From positions 1 to 8,674 of the forward strand of contig DQIO01000233.1 of the NCBI GenBank assembly GCA_020793555.1: 8,674 nt of DNA, in the 5' to 3' direction. The DNA comes from Methanosarcinaceae archaeon (GTDB lineage Archaea; Halobacteriota; Methanosarcinia; Methanosarcinales; Methanosarcinaceae). This document shows positions 1 to 7,223 of this stretch, piece by piece; positions within the stretch are counted from its first letter, which is position 1, and the number at the start of each line of letters is the position of its first letter. The notes beneath the pieces are model-generated. The model searched no databases. It saw only the letters and a list, made by a program, of their open reading frames with translations, and was not told the origin of the DNA. The translations under genes were made by a program, and so were the position numbers.

Positions 1-292
1 ACTTTCCAGAGGTATATTTTGAGAACAAATCTTTTTCCTAAACATTGAATAATGTCGAATGATCGTGGTTTTCTGAATTATAAAACAAATGATTCGGAAA
101 GTGAGTTATCGAAACCAGCTATACAAATACTAATTTTAAAACAACTAAATGACAGTTGAGTTAACAACAAGATACCCTCAAAAACAGGGAAACTATTGCC
201 ATTTAGTAAATCCAATTACCAAATGAGTGTATACTTTAAACATGAATGATTATGTACAAAAATACAAGTACAGTGGTAAAATATCATCAATA

Positions 293-304
293 GTTTTAAA
301 TATT
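293..304 (+). promoter_or_regulatory. Probable TATA box for the PGF-CTERM protein gene
   Basis: GTTTTAAATATT matches an archaeal TATA box and lies about 38 bases before the ATG at 336. Transcription starting some 25 bases downstream would give a very short leader that still contains the Shine-Dalgarno sequence GAGGGAG (324-330). A second candidate, TAAAATAT at 277-284, would give a leader of about 30 bases that includes the hairpin at 305-327. The sequence does not decide between them. Confidence 0.4.
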
Positions 305-327
305 CCTCAACCCATATAAAATTGAGG
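305..327 (+). promoter_or_regulatory. Hairpin that could hide the ribosome binding site
   Basis: CCTCAA at 305-310 is the exact reverse complement of TTGAGG at 322-327, with an 11-base loop. The right arm includes the GAGG of the Shine-Dalgarno sequence of the gene starting at 336. If the transcript starts upstream of 305, this hairpin would mask the ribosome binding site. With only 6 base pairs it would be weak. Confidence 0.3.
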
Positions 328-335
328 GAGAGATT

Positions 336-1307
336 ATGGCGTGTAACAAATCAACAGTATTCAGGATTTTTATATTGGCATCGATACTGCTTGCATTCAC
401 TTTATCAAGCGGATGCCTTCGAAGTTTTGAAGAGGAAAGCCGTCTTAGAATTACGAACATGGACATTTCTGCAAAAGAAGTAAAAAGTGCTTTCGTAGAT
501 ATTGATGTCACAACTTATGTTGAAAACTTCCATGGAGATTCGAGCAAGAACACATCGCTCCTGCTGAAAGCGTTTAGCACAAGAACCGGTTTGCTTGAGG
601 TGCAGACGCAGGACGATATCGGTATAATTGACAAGGGTGATACTGTAACCATTACCCAATCGCTTAAACTGCAAAAAGAAGGCGGATACCGGATCGTTGC
701 TGTTCTGTTTGAAGAAGACAAGAAAAAGAATACCGGGGAAATTACAATTTATAGTTTAGAGAACCTGCCGGCAGATGTTCAGGATATCGGGATTGAGGTT
801 GCCGAAATGGATTTCCTTGTGCGCGAAGTCGATGGCGGCAGGGTCGTGATACAAAGTGACTTGTATCTCACAAATGAAGGCACCGATACAAGTGGTGATT
901 ACCAGATGCTTATCAAGGCACGGGAGATGGATGCACGCCTGCTTGCCGATAAGGAATGGATGCAGACCGGTTCGATCAAGCCCGAAACTACCGTGATAAG
1001 AAGTTTGAACCTGACAGTTCCAAATCACTACAACTACGTTGTTGAGGTATTGATATGGAACAATGATACCATTGTCAAACGCGGGGAGGATTATGTACAA
1101 CTCAAACCACAAATGACGGTTGATGTTGGAACACAAGTCGAGACAAAACACATCGAAACAAGTGATTTTATCATACCTGAAGAAGCAAGGAATGAGGTTT
1201 GGTATGATGGGGATGCCCCAATGGAAGAGGAACCCGGATTTGGGATATTGTTAGGCATTGTCGCGATATTATCAGTAGTACTGATACAAAGGAGGAGAGA
1301 GAAATGA
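336..1307 (+). CDS. Secreted two-domain protein with PGF-CTERM archaeosortase signal
   Basis: This 323-residue protein is predicted to be exported and anchored on the cell surface. Residues 9-26 are a hydrophobic signal segment followed by Cys27 in the context LSSGC, a lipobox-like site, although the residue three before the cysteine is Ser rather than the usual Leu/Val/Ile. Two copies of a beta-rich domain follow, at about 37-141 and 151-256. They can be aligned by eye: both start with an I-x-I-x-x-M-D-like strand and end with strands rich in V, E and hydrophobics. I believe this family is catalogued as DUF7490, common in Methanosarcina, but I could not check. The C-terminus has a short acidic linker, PGF at 300-302, a membrane segment and an RRREK tail, the layout of PGF-CTERM proteins processed by archaeosortase A. 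Several N-x-S/T sites suggest glycosylation. Start is ATG 336 with GAGGGAG upstream. Its stop overlaps the next start. Molecular role unknown. Confidence 0.85.
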   Translation: MACNKSTVFRIFILASILLAFTLSSGCLRSFEEESRLRITNMDISAKEVKSAFVDIDVTTYVENFHGDSSKNTSLLLKAFSTRTGLLEVQTQDDIGIIDKGDTVTITQSLKLQKEGGYRIVAVLFEEDKKKNTGEITIYSLENLPADVQDIGIEVAEMDFLVREVDGGRVVIQSDLYLTNEGTDTSGDYQMLIKAREMDARLLADKEWMQTGSIKPETTVIRSLNLTVPNHYNYVVEVLIWNNDTIVKRGEDYVQLKPQMTVDVGTQVETKHIETSDFIIPEEARNEVWYDGDAPMEEEPGFGILLGIVAILSVVLIQRRREK

Positions 1308-1537
1308 ACGATACGACCGGTACAAAACCCACAATGGAGGGACACTTCAAACAGGGAGTGTTCATCATTGCCATGTTATTGTTATTCGTAGCCACATTCC
1401 AGCTTTACTTTTCAATGGAAAGTATAATCAGGACATGGCTTGAGTATGAGTATGTCTCGATCTTCAAGGCATTCTACAATCTTGGCGTAATATTAATCTG
1501 TGTTTACCTGCTCAAATCGTATATTGTCAAAAGATAG
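1304..1537 (+). CDS. Small two-helix membrane protein, partner of the PGF-CTERM protein
   Basis: This is a 77-residue protein I do not recognise. It has a polar N-terminus of about 16 residues, a first hydrophobic helix at about 18-37, a short amphipathic stretch containing IIRTWLEYEY, a second helix at about 56-72, and a basic tail ending KSYIVKR. It has no cysteine-rich or catalytic motif. The ATG overlaps the upstream stop as ATGA and is preceded by a strong Shine-Dalgarno GGAGG at 1291-1295, so translation is very likely coupled to the PGF-CTERM protein. This suggests the two proteins act together at the membrane, for example as anchor and surface subunit, but that is inference. A hairpin containing the stop codon closes the pair. 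Confidence 0.75.
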   Translation: MNDTTGTKPTMEGHFKQGVFIIAMLLLFVATFQLYFSMESIIRTWLEYEYVSIFKAFYNLGVILICVYLLKSYIVKR

Positions 1538-1554
1538 GAGCTGCTGGCTCCTAT
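1534..1554 (+). terminator. Hairpin containing the stop codon; likely transcript end
   Basis: ATAGGAGC (1534-1541) and GCTCCTAT (1547-1554) are perfect reverse complements of 8 bases with a 5-base loop. The TAG stop of the small membrane protein gene (1535-1537) lies in the left arm. No run of T follows directly, so it may be a terminator or a hairpin protecting the mRNA end. Confidence 0.5.
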
Positions 1555-1606
1555 TACTCAACATTTGCATTATTGATAGTATATTGATGTGGCAGATAGT
1601 TGAACC

Positions 1607-1616
1607 AAATATACAA
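1607..1616 (+). promoter_or_regulatory. Probable TATA box for the U32 protein operon
   Basis: AAATATACAA lies about 43 bases upstream of the ATG at 1655 and is preceded by ACC, which could form part of a BRE. Transcription would start near 1637-1640. The only Shine-Dalgarno candidate is a weak GGA at 1649-1651. Confidence 0.35.
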
Positions 1617-1654
1617 TTTCATATAGCATCCAGAGCACTAAATAGTTTGGAAAC

Positions 1655-4138
1655 ATGAGCATAAGACCTGAATTACTGGCTCCGGCAGGAGATATGGAGT
1701 CCCTGATAGCAGCCGTAGAGAATGGTGCTGATGCAGTCTATTTTGGAACTGATATGTTCAGTGCAAGAGGGTTTGCCGATAATTTCACGGTCAACAGTAT
1801 AATGGATGCCATTGACCATGCACATATGTACGGTGTCAAGGCATACGTAACTGTAAACACCCTCATAAAAGACAGTGAGATGGATAAAGCCATCAATCTC
1901 CTTTATTACCTAAACGAGTATGGTGCAGATGCAGTTATCGTACAGGATATTGGACTGCTGTCAAAGATACGTGAACTTTCTCTTAATCTTCCTGTTCATG
2001 CCAGTACCCAGATGACGACACACAATAGCGAAGGAGTAAAATTTCTTGAGGAATTGGGTGTAAAAAGAGTTGTACTTGCAAGGGAAATGTCGCTTGATGA
2101 TATTCTTGAGATAAAACGGAATATTAAAAATAACACCAATACCAGCATTGAGATCGAGACATTCATACACGGTGCGCTGTGTATGTCATATTCGGGGCAG
2201 TGTCTTTTTAGCAGTATTATCGGGGGGCGGAGTGGAAATCGCGGCTACTGTGCCCAGCCCTGCCGTAAAAAGTATGAATTACGTAAAAACGGACATATCG
2301 TAAAAACAGATGGAAAATACCTGTTAAGTCCAAAAGACCTGAACACGACCGAAATATTGCCACAGCTCATTGATGCCGGCATTGATTCTTTCAAGATAGA
2401 AGGTCGCATGAAACGACCCGAATATGTTGCAGGCGTTGTCAGGATATACTGCAATCTGATCGACCGGTATGTGGAAGACCCTTCAGGATATTTTGTTACA
2501 AAGGACGAATCGATGCGCCTTGCACAGTTGTTTAATCGGGGTTTTACCTCTTCATACTTGTTGGGAACCCCTCGCACCGATCTGATGAGCCGAAAACGAC
2601 CATACAATCGAGGAATACCTATTGGGACTGTTGTCGGATATGATCGCAAGTCCACACGCATGCGCGTGGATATTTTTGGGGAACTCAACACGGGTGATGG
2701 GATTGGAATCGGGGATGGCGCGGTTGATACTGGAGAGGTCGTCTACCGCATGTATGAAGATGGCAGGACAATAAACCGTGCAGAAGCAGGTATGGTTGTC
2801 GATATACCATTTGATACACATATGCGCGCAGGCAGTATTGTTTACAAAACGCTTGACAAAACATTGATGGAATCGTTACAAAAAACATTTAGGTCACATG
2901 TCCCACTCCGAAAGGTACCTGTTACTATTATCGCAAAAGCTGCTTTGGGGGAACCATTTAAGTTGGAAGTCAAAGACGTCGATTTAAATATGGTGCATCT
3001 TGAGTCCGAATATGTGGTTGAGCGAGCAACCAAAAAACCCACGACAAAAACTCAAATTATTCAGCAATTAACAAAACTTGGAAACACTGTTTTTGATGTG
3101 TTCACCATCAATGCGAGTGTCGAGGATGATATATTTATCCCGATAAGTCTGTTAAACGATATCAGAAAAGATGCAATCTCCCGTCTCAATGAAGCGCGGG
3201 TAGCACAATGGAGGCGTAGTGCACATGCTGCCTACGTTCCTACATTTTCATTACCGGAATCTGAGTGCGGCGAGGCTGGCGTTCCAGTAAAACCTTTGAT
3301 CGCTGTTAGTATTGATACTTTGGAAGGTGTGCAAAAAGCTATTTCCGGTGGTGCAGACGTTATATATTTCAGTGTGGCATATCAGCGAAATGATGGAAAT
3401 ATTGACTATAAATCTGTCATTGAGTATGTGCATAAAGCAGGACGACAGATATATTTCGATACACCAAAGATTATAAAAGACAACAAGATGAATGTGATCG
3501 AAGATATTTTCCAGATGGCAAAAACGCTTGGTTCTGATGGGGTTATGGTATCAAATGCGGCTACGTTTTTGCATGCAAAGAAAATGGGACTTAGGATCAT
3601 TGTGGATAGTCCCTTTAACGTATTTAACCACAGTTCACTTGATTTTTGGATTGGGCAGGGTGCACGTATGGTTATGCTCTCGCCTGAATTGACACTTGAT
3701 GAGATAGGGCTGATAGCTCCACTTGGTGCAACCGAATGTATCGTGCACGGAAGGCTGGAACTTATGGAATCCGAACATTGTATTGTTGGTGGGATGTATG
3801 AAGGTGTTTGCCCTATGCCGTGTAAGGAAAATGAGTTTGAGCTTGTGGATGAGAAAAGATACACGTTCCCAATCAAGATGGACAGTGATTGCAGGATGCA
3901 TGTCCTGAATTCAAAAATGCTTTGTATGCTTGACGATATTCCAAAAATCATTGAAGCCGGTGTTTCAAGCATTAGGATCGATGCAAGAACAATTGATAAA
4001 TTGGATGTTGAAACAATTGTACGTTCGTACAGGGATGCTATTGATGAGTGTTTTGGAAAGAGCGGAAAGAGTATTGCGACATGCAAAAGCCTGCCTGGAG
4101 AATACACCAAAGGTCATTATTTCAGAGGAGTAACATGA
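1655..4138 (+). CDS. Tandem U32 family protein (YegQ/RlhA-like, probable Fe-S hydroxylase)
   Basis: This 827-residue protein carries two U32 halves. The first (about 5-270) opens with ELLAPAG and has the family signature around 168-186 (E168-x-F-x-x-G-x-x-C176 ... G-Q-C183), then C199 and C203 and the conserved SPKDL and KIEGRMK segments (225-253). A middle region (about 310-515) resembles DUF3656, ending with [14 protein letters not shown] (494-507). The second half (about 546-800) is another U32-like barrel with GRLELM (699-704) and C709, C719, C723 and C746. The name 'peptidase' is historical: E. coli relatives RlhA, TrhP and the UbiU/UbiV pair are linked to O2-independent hydroxylation of RNA pyrimidines or quinone precursors and, where studied, bind a 4Fe-4S cluster through such cysteines. 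Hydroxylation of tRNA or rRNA is therefore the best guess; the substrate is unknown. Start is ATG 1655. The stop overlaps the next gene's ATG. Confidence 0.9.
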   Translation: MSIRPELLAPAGDMESLIAAVENGADAVYFGTDMFSARGFADNFTVNSIMDAIDHAHMYGVKAYVTVNTLIKDSEMDKAINLLYYLNEYGADAVIVQDIGLLSKIRELSLNLPVHASTQMTTHNSEGVKFLEELGVKRVVLAREMSLDDILEIKRNIKNNTNTSIEIETFIHGALCMSYSGQCLFSSIIGGRSGNRGYCAQPCRKKYELRKNGHIVKTDGKYLLSPKDLNTTEILPQLIDAGIDSFKIEGRMKRPEYVAGVVRIYCNLIDRYVEDPSGYFVTKDESMRLAQLFNRGFTSSYLLGTPRTDLMSRKRPYNRGIPIGTVVGYDRKSTRMRVDIFGELNTGDGIGIGDGAVDTGEVVYRMYEDGRTINRAEAGMVVDIPFDTHMRAGSIVYKTLDKTLMESLQKTFRSHVPLRKVPVTIIAKAALGEPFKLEVKDVDLNMVHLESEYVVERATKKPTTKTQIIQQLTKLGNTVFDVFTINASVEDDIFIPISLLNDIRKDAISRLNEARVAQWRRSAHAAYVPTFSLPESECGEAGVPVKPLIAVSIDTLEGVQKAISGGADVIYFSVAYQRNDGNIDYKSVIEYVHKAGRQIYFDTPKIIKDNKMNVIEDIFQMAKTLGSDGVMVSNAATFLHAKKMGLRIIVDSPFNVFNHSSLDFWIGQGARMVMLSPELTLDEIGLIAPLGATECIVHGRLELMESEHCIVGGMYEGVCPMPCKENEFELVDEKRYTFPIKMDSDCRMHVLNSKMLCMLDDIPKIIEAGVSSIRIDARTIDKLDVETIVRSYRDAIDECFGKSGKSIATCKSLPGEYTKGHYFRGVT

Positions 4139-4578
4139 AAGTCTTTCTTTCCGGGTCCATTCGTGGCGGGCGGAAGATGCTTCCTACATACCAGCATATC
4201 TGTAAGTTTTTGAGAAGCAAGGGAGCAGATGTAATGAGCTGGCATGTGGCTGATTCTGAACTTGAGGGGAAGGAATCAAAGATGAGTGAGCAGCAGATAT
4301 ATGACCGCGATATAGGGTTGCTTAAGATGAGTGATTGCCTTATAGCCGAGGTTACAATTCCCTCGATTGGTGTTGGTTATGAGATATGCAGGGGGTTGGG
4401 AATGGGATTGCCTGTCCTGTGTGTTCACAAACCGGATGCAAATGTTTCTGCAATGTTGCTTGGAAATTCGTACAGGGATATGAGTGTTGAAGAATACACT
4501 AATGATGAGCAACTTGAAAATATCATTTCAGGTTTCGTTGGTTCTGTAAAAAAAATTAAATTCCGCAGCAATGATTAA
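4135..4578 (+). CDS. Putative 2'-deoxynucleoside 5'-phosphate N-hydrolase (DNPH1/Rcl-like)
   Basis: This 147-residue protein matches the DNPH1 (Rcl) group of the nucleoside deoxyribosyltransferase superfamily, which cleaves the N-glycosidic bond of deoxynucleoside monophosphates to give a free base and deoxyribose 5-phosphate. The N-terminal GSIRGGR (7-13) is the phosphate-binding motif of the family. His37, Asp59 and the segment [13 protein letters not shown] (71-83) follow. Glu83 aligns with the catalytic glutamate and Ser77 with a phosphate-contacting serine; Phe4 stands where the rat enzyme has Tyr13. Length fits the family. The real start is ATG 4135, inside the U32 stop codon (ATGA) and behind GAGGAG at 4125-4130; the frame stays open back to 4048 but only as U32 shadow. 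Mammalian DNPH1 removes 5-hydroxymethyl-dUMP, so nucleotide pool cleaning is plausible, but substrate preference is not visible. Confidence 0.85.
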   Translation: MKVFLSGSIRGGRKMLPTYQHICKFLRSKGADVMSWHVADSELEGKESKMSEQQIYDRDIGLLKMSDCLIAEVTIPSIGVGYEICRGLGMGLPVLCVHKPDANVSAMLLGNSYRDMSVEEYTNDEQLENIISGFVGSVKKIKFRSND

Positions 4579-4588
4579 ATACTCTCGA

Positions 4589-4600
4589 TTTTAATATTAA
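4589..4600 (+). promoter_or_regulatory. Possible TATA box for the BofA-like gene
   Basis: TTTTAATATTAA lies between the DNPH1-like and BofA-like genes. A start about 25 bases downstream falls near 4617-4622, next to the ATG at 4620, which would suit a nearly leaderless transcript. The gap after the preceding gene is so small that readthrough from the U32 operon is equally possible. Confidence 0.3.
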
Positions 4601-4610
4601 TGTGATTAAT

Positions 4611-4862
4611 ATGATGGAAATGCCAGAAATGTGGGTCTTTGTGTTTGCAATCATCGCAGCACTAATCCTCTATAAGTTGTTAAAAACGGTCAAGAAAATG
4701 ATAATCAATACCATTGTAGGTCTTGTTATCCTTGTCGTGGGAAATGTTGTGCTTGGACTTGGGATCGCATATAGTTGGATCGTGATACTGACATGCGCAT
4801 TGTCGGGCGCATTCGGGGCGATCTTAATTCTACTGCTAAAGTATCTTAATATTGCGTTCTAA
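4611..4862 (+). CDS. BofA-like small integral membrane protein
   Basis: This protein of about 83 residues consists of three hydrophobic stretches separated by a short basic loop (KLLKTVKKM). The layout of a first helix, a basic linker, an N-x-x-x-G-L segment and a last glycine-rich helix with SGAFGAILILLLKYL resembles the BofA / pro-sigmaK processing inhibitor family, which has many members in methanogens. Archaea have no sigma K, so the bacterial role cannot apply; in archaea the function is unknown. The start is uncertain: GTG 4602 and ATG 4611, 4614, 4620 and 4629 are all in frame, and none has a clear Shine-Dalgarno. ATG 4620 would fit a leaderless mRNA from the TATA-like element at 4589-4600. 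Its TAA stop overlaps the stop of the opposing methyltransferase gene. Confidence 0.7.
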   Translation: MMEMPEMWVFVFAIIAALILYKLLKTVKKMIINTIVGLVILVVGNVVLGLGIAYSWIVILTCALSGAFGAILILLLKYLNIAF

Positions 4863-4868
4863 CGCAAT
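4851..4868. terminator. Palindrome spanning two convergent stop codons; candidate bidirectional terminator
   Basis: ATTGCGTT (4851-4858) and AACGCAAT (4861-4868) are perfect reverse complements separated by CT. The central bases hold the TAA stop of the BofA-like gene (4860-4862) and, on the other strand, the TAG stop of the methyltransferase (4859-4861). As RNA, either strand could form a 6-bp stem with a 6-base loop containing the stop codon. Confidence 0.45.
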
Positions 4869-5500
4869 CGAGCAATCCCTTTTACCATATGTCGGGGGTA
4901 TGATTTTCCCCTGAATATTTTTTCTGATCTGACGTCTTCCAGTTTTATTATTTCAAAATTCTCCAGAAGAGATTCTACTTCTTCTATCGTAAAATAATGG
5001 TATATGAGTCCGCTCTTGCGCAGGAAGGTGTGAGTTTCGATCTCTGTTCCGCCGTATCTCATATCACTTACTCCGAACGCTTCAAAGAACAGGAATCCAC
5101 CCGGGGAGAGCACTCGCTTGAATTCGTTCACTGCCTCGCGCCTGTCGTCTGCAAAAAGATGTTGTAAAACACCATAACAGACGATGCCGTCAAAGGAATT
5201 GTTATCAAAAGGAAGTGATTTGACACTTGAAACCAAGTGTTCGCTATGTTGTCCGCTCTTCTCAAGATATGTTCTGGAAGCCACAAGTGCTGTTTTGGAG
5301 ATGTCAATTCCAACTGTCCGATACATGCGGGACAGTGGGAGAAGATGCCTGCCAGTGCCGCATCCTGCATCAAGTACACAGATGCCCTGTGGCAGATAGT
5401 CACGCACAGCCTGAATCGACCTTGGTCCGCCCCATGTCACATGGGTGTATTCCTGTTCCCATGCGGACACTTGCGATTTTGGAGTGGGGCGTGTGGTCAT
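4859..5500 (-). CDS. Class I SAM-dependent methyltransferase, substrate unknown
   Basis: This 213-residue protein has the Rossmann-fold methyltransferase motifs in order: VLDAGCGTG (42-50) for SAM binding, VGID (63-66) with the acidic residue that contacts the ribose, a SLPFDNNSFD segment (95-104) followed by VCYGVLQHL (107-114), and LSPGGFLFFE (131-140). The overall pattern is that of the Methyltransf_11/25 group, which covers small molecules, lipids, proteins and RNA, so the substrate cannot be named. I chose ATG 5500, 8 bases after the lysS stop; the frame stays open up to 5581, but that extension would lie inside lysS and looks like an out-of-frame shadow. No strong Shine-Dalgarno is seen, so expression probably depends on lysS transcription. 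Its stop overlaps that of the convergent BofA-like gene. Confidence 0.85.
   Translation of the reverse strand: MTTRPTPKSQVSAWEQEYTHVTWGGPRSIQAVRDYLPQGICVLDAGCGTGRHLLPLSRMYRTVGIDISKTALVASRTYLEKSGQHSEHLVSSVKSLPFDNNSFDGIVCYGVLQHLFADDRREAVNEFKRVLSPGGFLFFEAFGVSDMRYGGTEIETHTFLRKSGLIYHYFTIEEVESLLENFEIIKLEDVRSEKIFRGKSYPRHMVKGIARLR
4894..4923 (+). terminator. Weak hairpin plus T6 tract downstream of the BofA-like gene
   Basis: A G-run (4894-4898) can pair with CCCC (4908-4911), and a run of six T follows at 4918-4923. Read on the + strand, this could end the BofA-like transcript inside the antisense 3' end of the methyltransferase gene. The stem is only four pairs, so this is tentative. Confidence 0.25.
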
Positions 5501-5508
5501 TGGACAGG

Positions 5509-7101
5509 TTATGGTTGATATGTTGATGCGTCCTTGAAACGCTTGATCAGGAAATCCTTTTCCAGGGATGAGAGGAACCAACCAGCTTTTGGACCTGACT
5601 GCTGTCCAAGGACTGAGATGTAGATGGCTTTGAACATATCCTTTGGATTCACTTCCAGCTCATCCGCCCCAATTCCCAGTGACTTTGCAATGGCGGAATG
5701 AATGTCGCTTCCTTCGTTCTTTGCAGAGTACACAAGGTTATGATAATCCTCACCTGTAAGTTCCCCGCTCTGATCAATGATATCCGAGAATGCACCAAGG
5801 AATGCCTTTTGCATGTCCGAGAGCGTGGCGGTATGGACAGGAACATCATCCTGCACACTGAACTTTACCATCGAAGGTGCATACATCTCAAGCCAGTTGC
5901 CTACGTTCCCTGTGAGTTCCAGTATACATTTTTCGTTATCGGTGTTGTAACCTGCACGCGCAACGATGTTCGTGATCCGGGCAATATCCCCGCGTGCAAC
6001 CTGATGGATAGTGACCATGTGCTTGAATGGAATATCCGTGTGGCAGATCCCGCTTGCGTGGGAGAGTTTAGTGACTGTGTCATCATATTCTGTCGGCTCT
6101 GCCTTGTAGTGCAACCTTTCGTACTCATCAACAAGCGTAAGAAGAGGTAGTGCAGGGTCGAACTGGATATGTTTTTCAGGCTTTGTCCTGATGATGAGAA
6201 AACGCAATACTTCAGGAGGTACCACTTTAAGCATATCGGATATTGAGACCACTACGCCGGTTGAGGACGACATTGCGCCTTTCTTTCCTAGCATGATCCA
6301 TTCATATACGATCGGGTGGGGTGCTTCGTAGCCGTATATCTCTTTTGAGATTCTCTTTCCGGTATCATACGAACCGCCTCTGGATGCATGGTCTTTACCG
6401 AACGGCTCGACTGAAACGCCTAAAATTCCCCATCTTGCAGGCCAATCCACGCGCCATGTGAGTTTTCCGCCGCCTGTCATCGAGACCGTGCCTGAATTCC
6501 CGCATGAGCACGTATAATCCACAGTCTCGGCATCAACATCGAATCCAGTCACTTTTGTGGTGTTTATCTTGCCGCACTCGCTGCAGATCGGATTGAATGG
6601 ACTCCAGTCATCCGCTGTGGTTTTATGGGTCACTTCATCAATGATGGTGGCGATCTCGTCGCGTTTTATGAGTGCTGTTTTTATTGCTTCTGTGTATGCA
6701 CCGCTCTTGTATAGATCATCGGCAAGATAGACCTTCGGATGAATGCCTAACTTTTCAAGTGCTACAAGGAAGGGTTTCAGGAAATGGTCTGCGTAGTTCT
6801 TGCATTCACCGCAAGGACATGGAACTTCGGAAAGCGGTTTTCCGACATGTTCTGCATAACTTTCAGGCAGGAACGGGTAAACTTTTCGAAGGGGATCAAA
6901 GGTATCTGCTATGTATATCAGTTCAGCGCCTGCGCCTTTGTCAAGCAGTGCCCGAAAGGCTGCATCGGCAGTTACGACTTCCCGCATGTTGCCTATGTGA
7001 ATGTGACCGGATGGAGTAATGCCGGTTGCTACAAGGTGATCGTTTCCAAGTTGTAGTGCCTCGTCTGCAACAACATCTGCCCAGTGTGTGATTTGTGCCA
7101 T
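5509..7101 (-). CDS. lysS: Class I lysyl-tRNA synthetase
   Basis: This 530-residue enzyme charges tRNA-Lys with lysine in the cytoplasm and belongs to the archaeal class I LysRS family, unrelated in fold to the class II LysRS of most bacteria. The class I signature appears as [12 protein letters not shown] (27-38), and the KMSKS-equivalent loop as AMSSSTG (276-282). Cysteine groups CPCGEC (95-100), C173/C176 and C198/C200 look like metal-binding sites. The C-terminal helical region contains the anticodon-recognition part. Length matches family members. The frame opens at a TTG (7113), but ATG 7101 is preferred because GGTGA, a good archaeal Shine-Dalgarno, lies 5 bases upstream. Some Methanosarcina species also encode a class II LysRS; whether this genome does is not visible. 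The methyltransferase gene follows after 8 bases. Confidence 0.96.
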   Translation of the reverse strand: MAQITHWADVVADEALQLGNDHLVATGITPSGHIHIGNMREVVTADAAFRALLDKGAGAELIYIADTFDPLRKVYPFLPESYAEHVGKPLSEVPCPCGECKNYADHFLKPFLVALEKLGIHPKVYLADDLYKSGAYTEAIKTALIKRDEIATIIDEVTHKTTADDWSPFNPICSECGKINTTKVTGFDVDAETVDYTCSCGNSGTVSMTGGGKLTWRVDWPARWGILGVSVEPFGKDHASRGGSYDTGKRISKEIYGYEAPHPIVYEWIMLGKKGAMSSSTGVVVSISDMLKVVPPEVLRFLIIRTKPEKHIQFDPALPLLTLVDEYERLHYKAEPTEYDDTVTKLSHASGICHTDIPFKHMVTIHQVARGDIARITNIVARAGYNTDNEKCILELTGNVGNWLEMYAPSMVKFSVQDDVPVHTATLSDMQKAFLGAFSDIIDQSGELTGEDYHNLVYSAKNEGSDIHSAIAKSLGIGADELEVNPKDMFKAIYISVLGQQSGPKAGWFLSSLEKDFLIKRFKDASTYQP

Positions 7102-7124
7102 TGTTTTCACCAAAATTTTGTGAT

Positions 7125-7149
7125 GTACATAATCTATAGGATTATGTAC
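7125..7149. promoter_or_regulatory. Perfect 10-bp inverted repeat upstream of lysS
   Basis: GTACATAATC (7125-7134) and GATTATGTAC (7140-7149) are exact reverse complements with a 5-base spacer TATAG, ending 23 bases before the lysS ATG. It could be a protein-binding operator overlapping a promoter-proximal TATA-like element, or a leader hairpin if transcription starts further upstream. Confidence 0.55.
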
Positions 7150-7223
7150 TCCGAGTAAATCCGAGCATAGCGAGGATTTTCTCGATTGGAATGTGTTAGT
7201 TTTAGGACTTAGATTGCTGATAC

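Larger units (their letters stand above)
1..335. other. AT-rich intergenic region upstream of the PGF-CTERM protein gene
   Basis: No convincing coding region is visible here: all three forward frames from the left edge close within about 50 bases, and no gene-like protein appears on either strand. A short open frame from position 3 ending at a TAA near 41 could be the last dozen codons of a gene to the left, but it is too short to judge. A T-rich patch around 32-37 follows it. Several TTTAAA or TATA-like patches lie between about 130 and 304, and the last ones are plausible promoter elements for the gene at 336. Confidence 0.5.

Noticed and set aside
3406..4110. Long open frame of 234 codons on the minus strand opposite the U32 gene
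   Set aside because: It is antisense to a clear family match, is rich in serine and isoleucine as expected for an antisense shadow, and has no recognisable domain.
4048..4134. Upstream extension of the DNPH1-like frame
   Set aside because: The extension overlaps the end of the U32 gene. The family N-terminus (start followed shortly by GSIRGG) and a Shine-Dalgarno fit ATG 4135.
5501..5581. Upstream extension of the methyltransferase frame
   Set aside because: It would overlap the lysS coding end by more than 70 bases. ATG 5500, 8 bases after the lysS stop, gives a normal-length protein.
5698..6150. Open frame of 150 codons on the + strand opposite lysS
   Set aside because: It lies wholly within lysS on the other strand, is rich in Cys, His and Arg, and shows no motif or ribosome binding site.
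7102..7113. TTG start of lysS at 7113
   Set aside because: ATG 7101 has GGTGA at proper spacing and gives the expected N-terminus; the TTG lies upstream of that Shine-Dalgarno.
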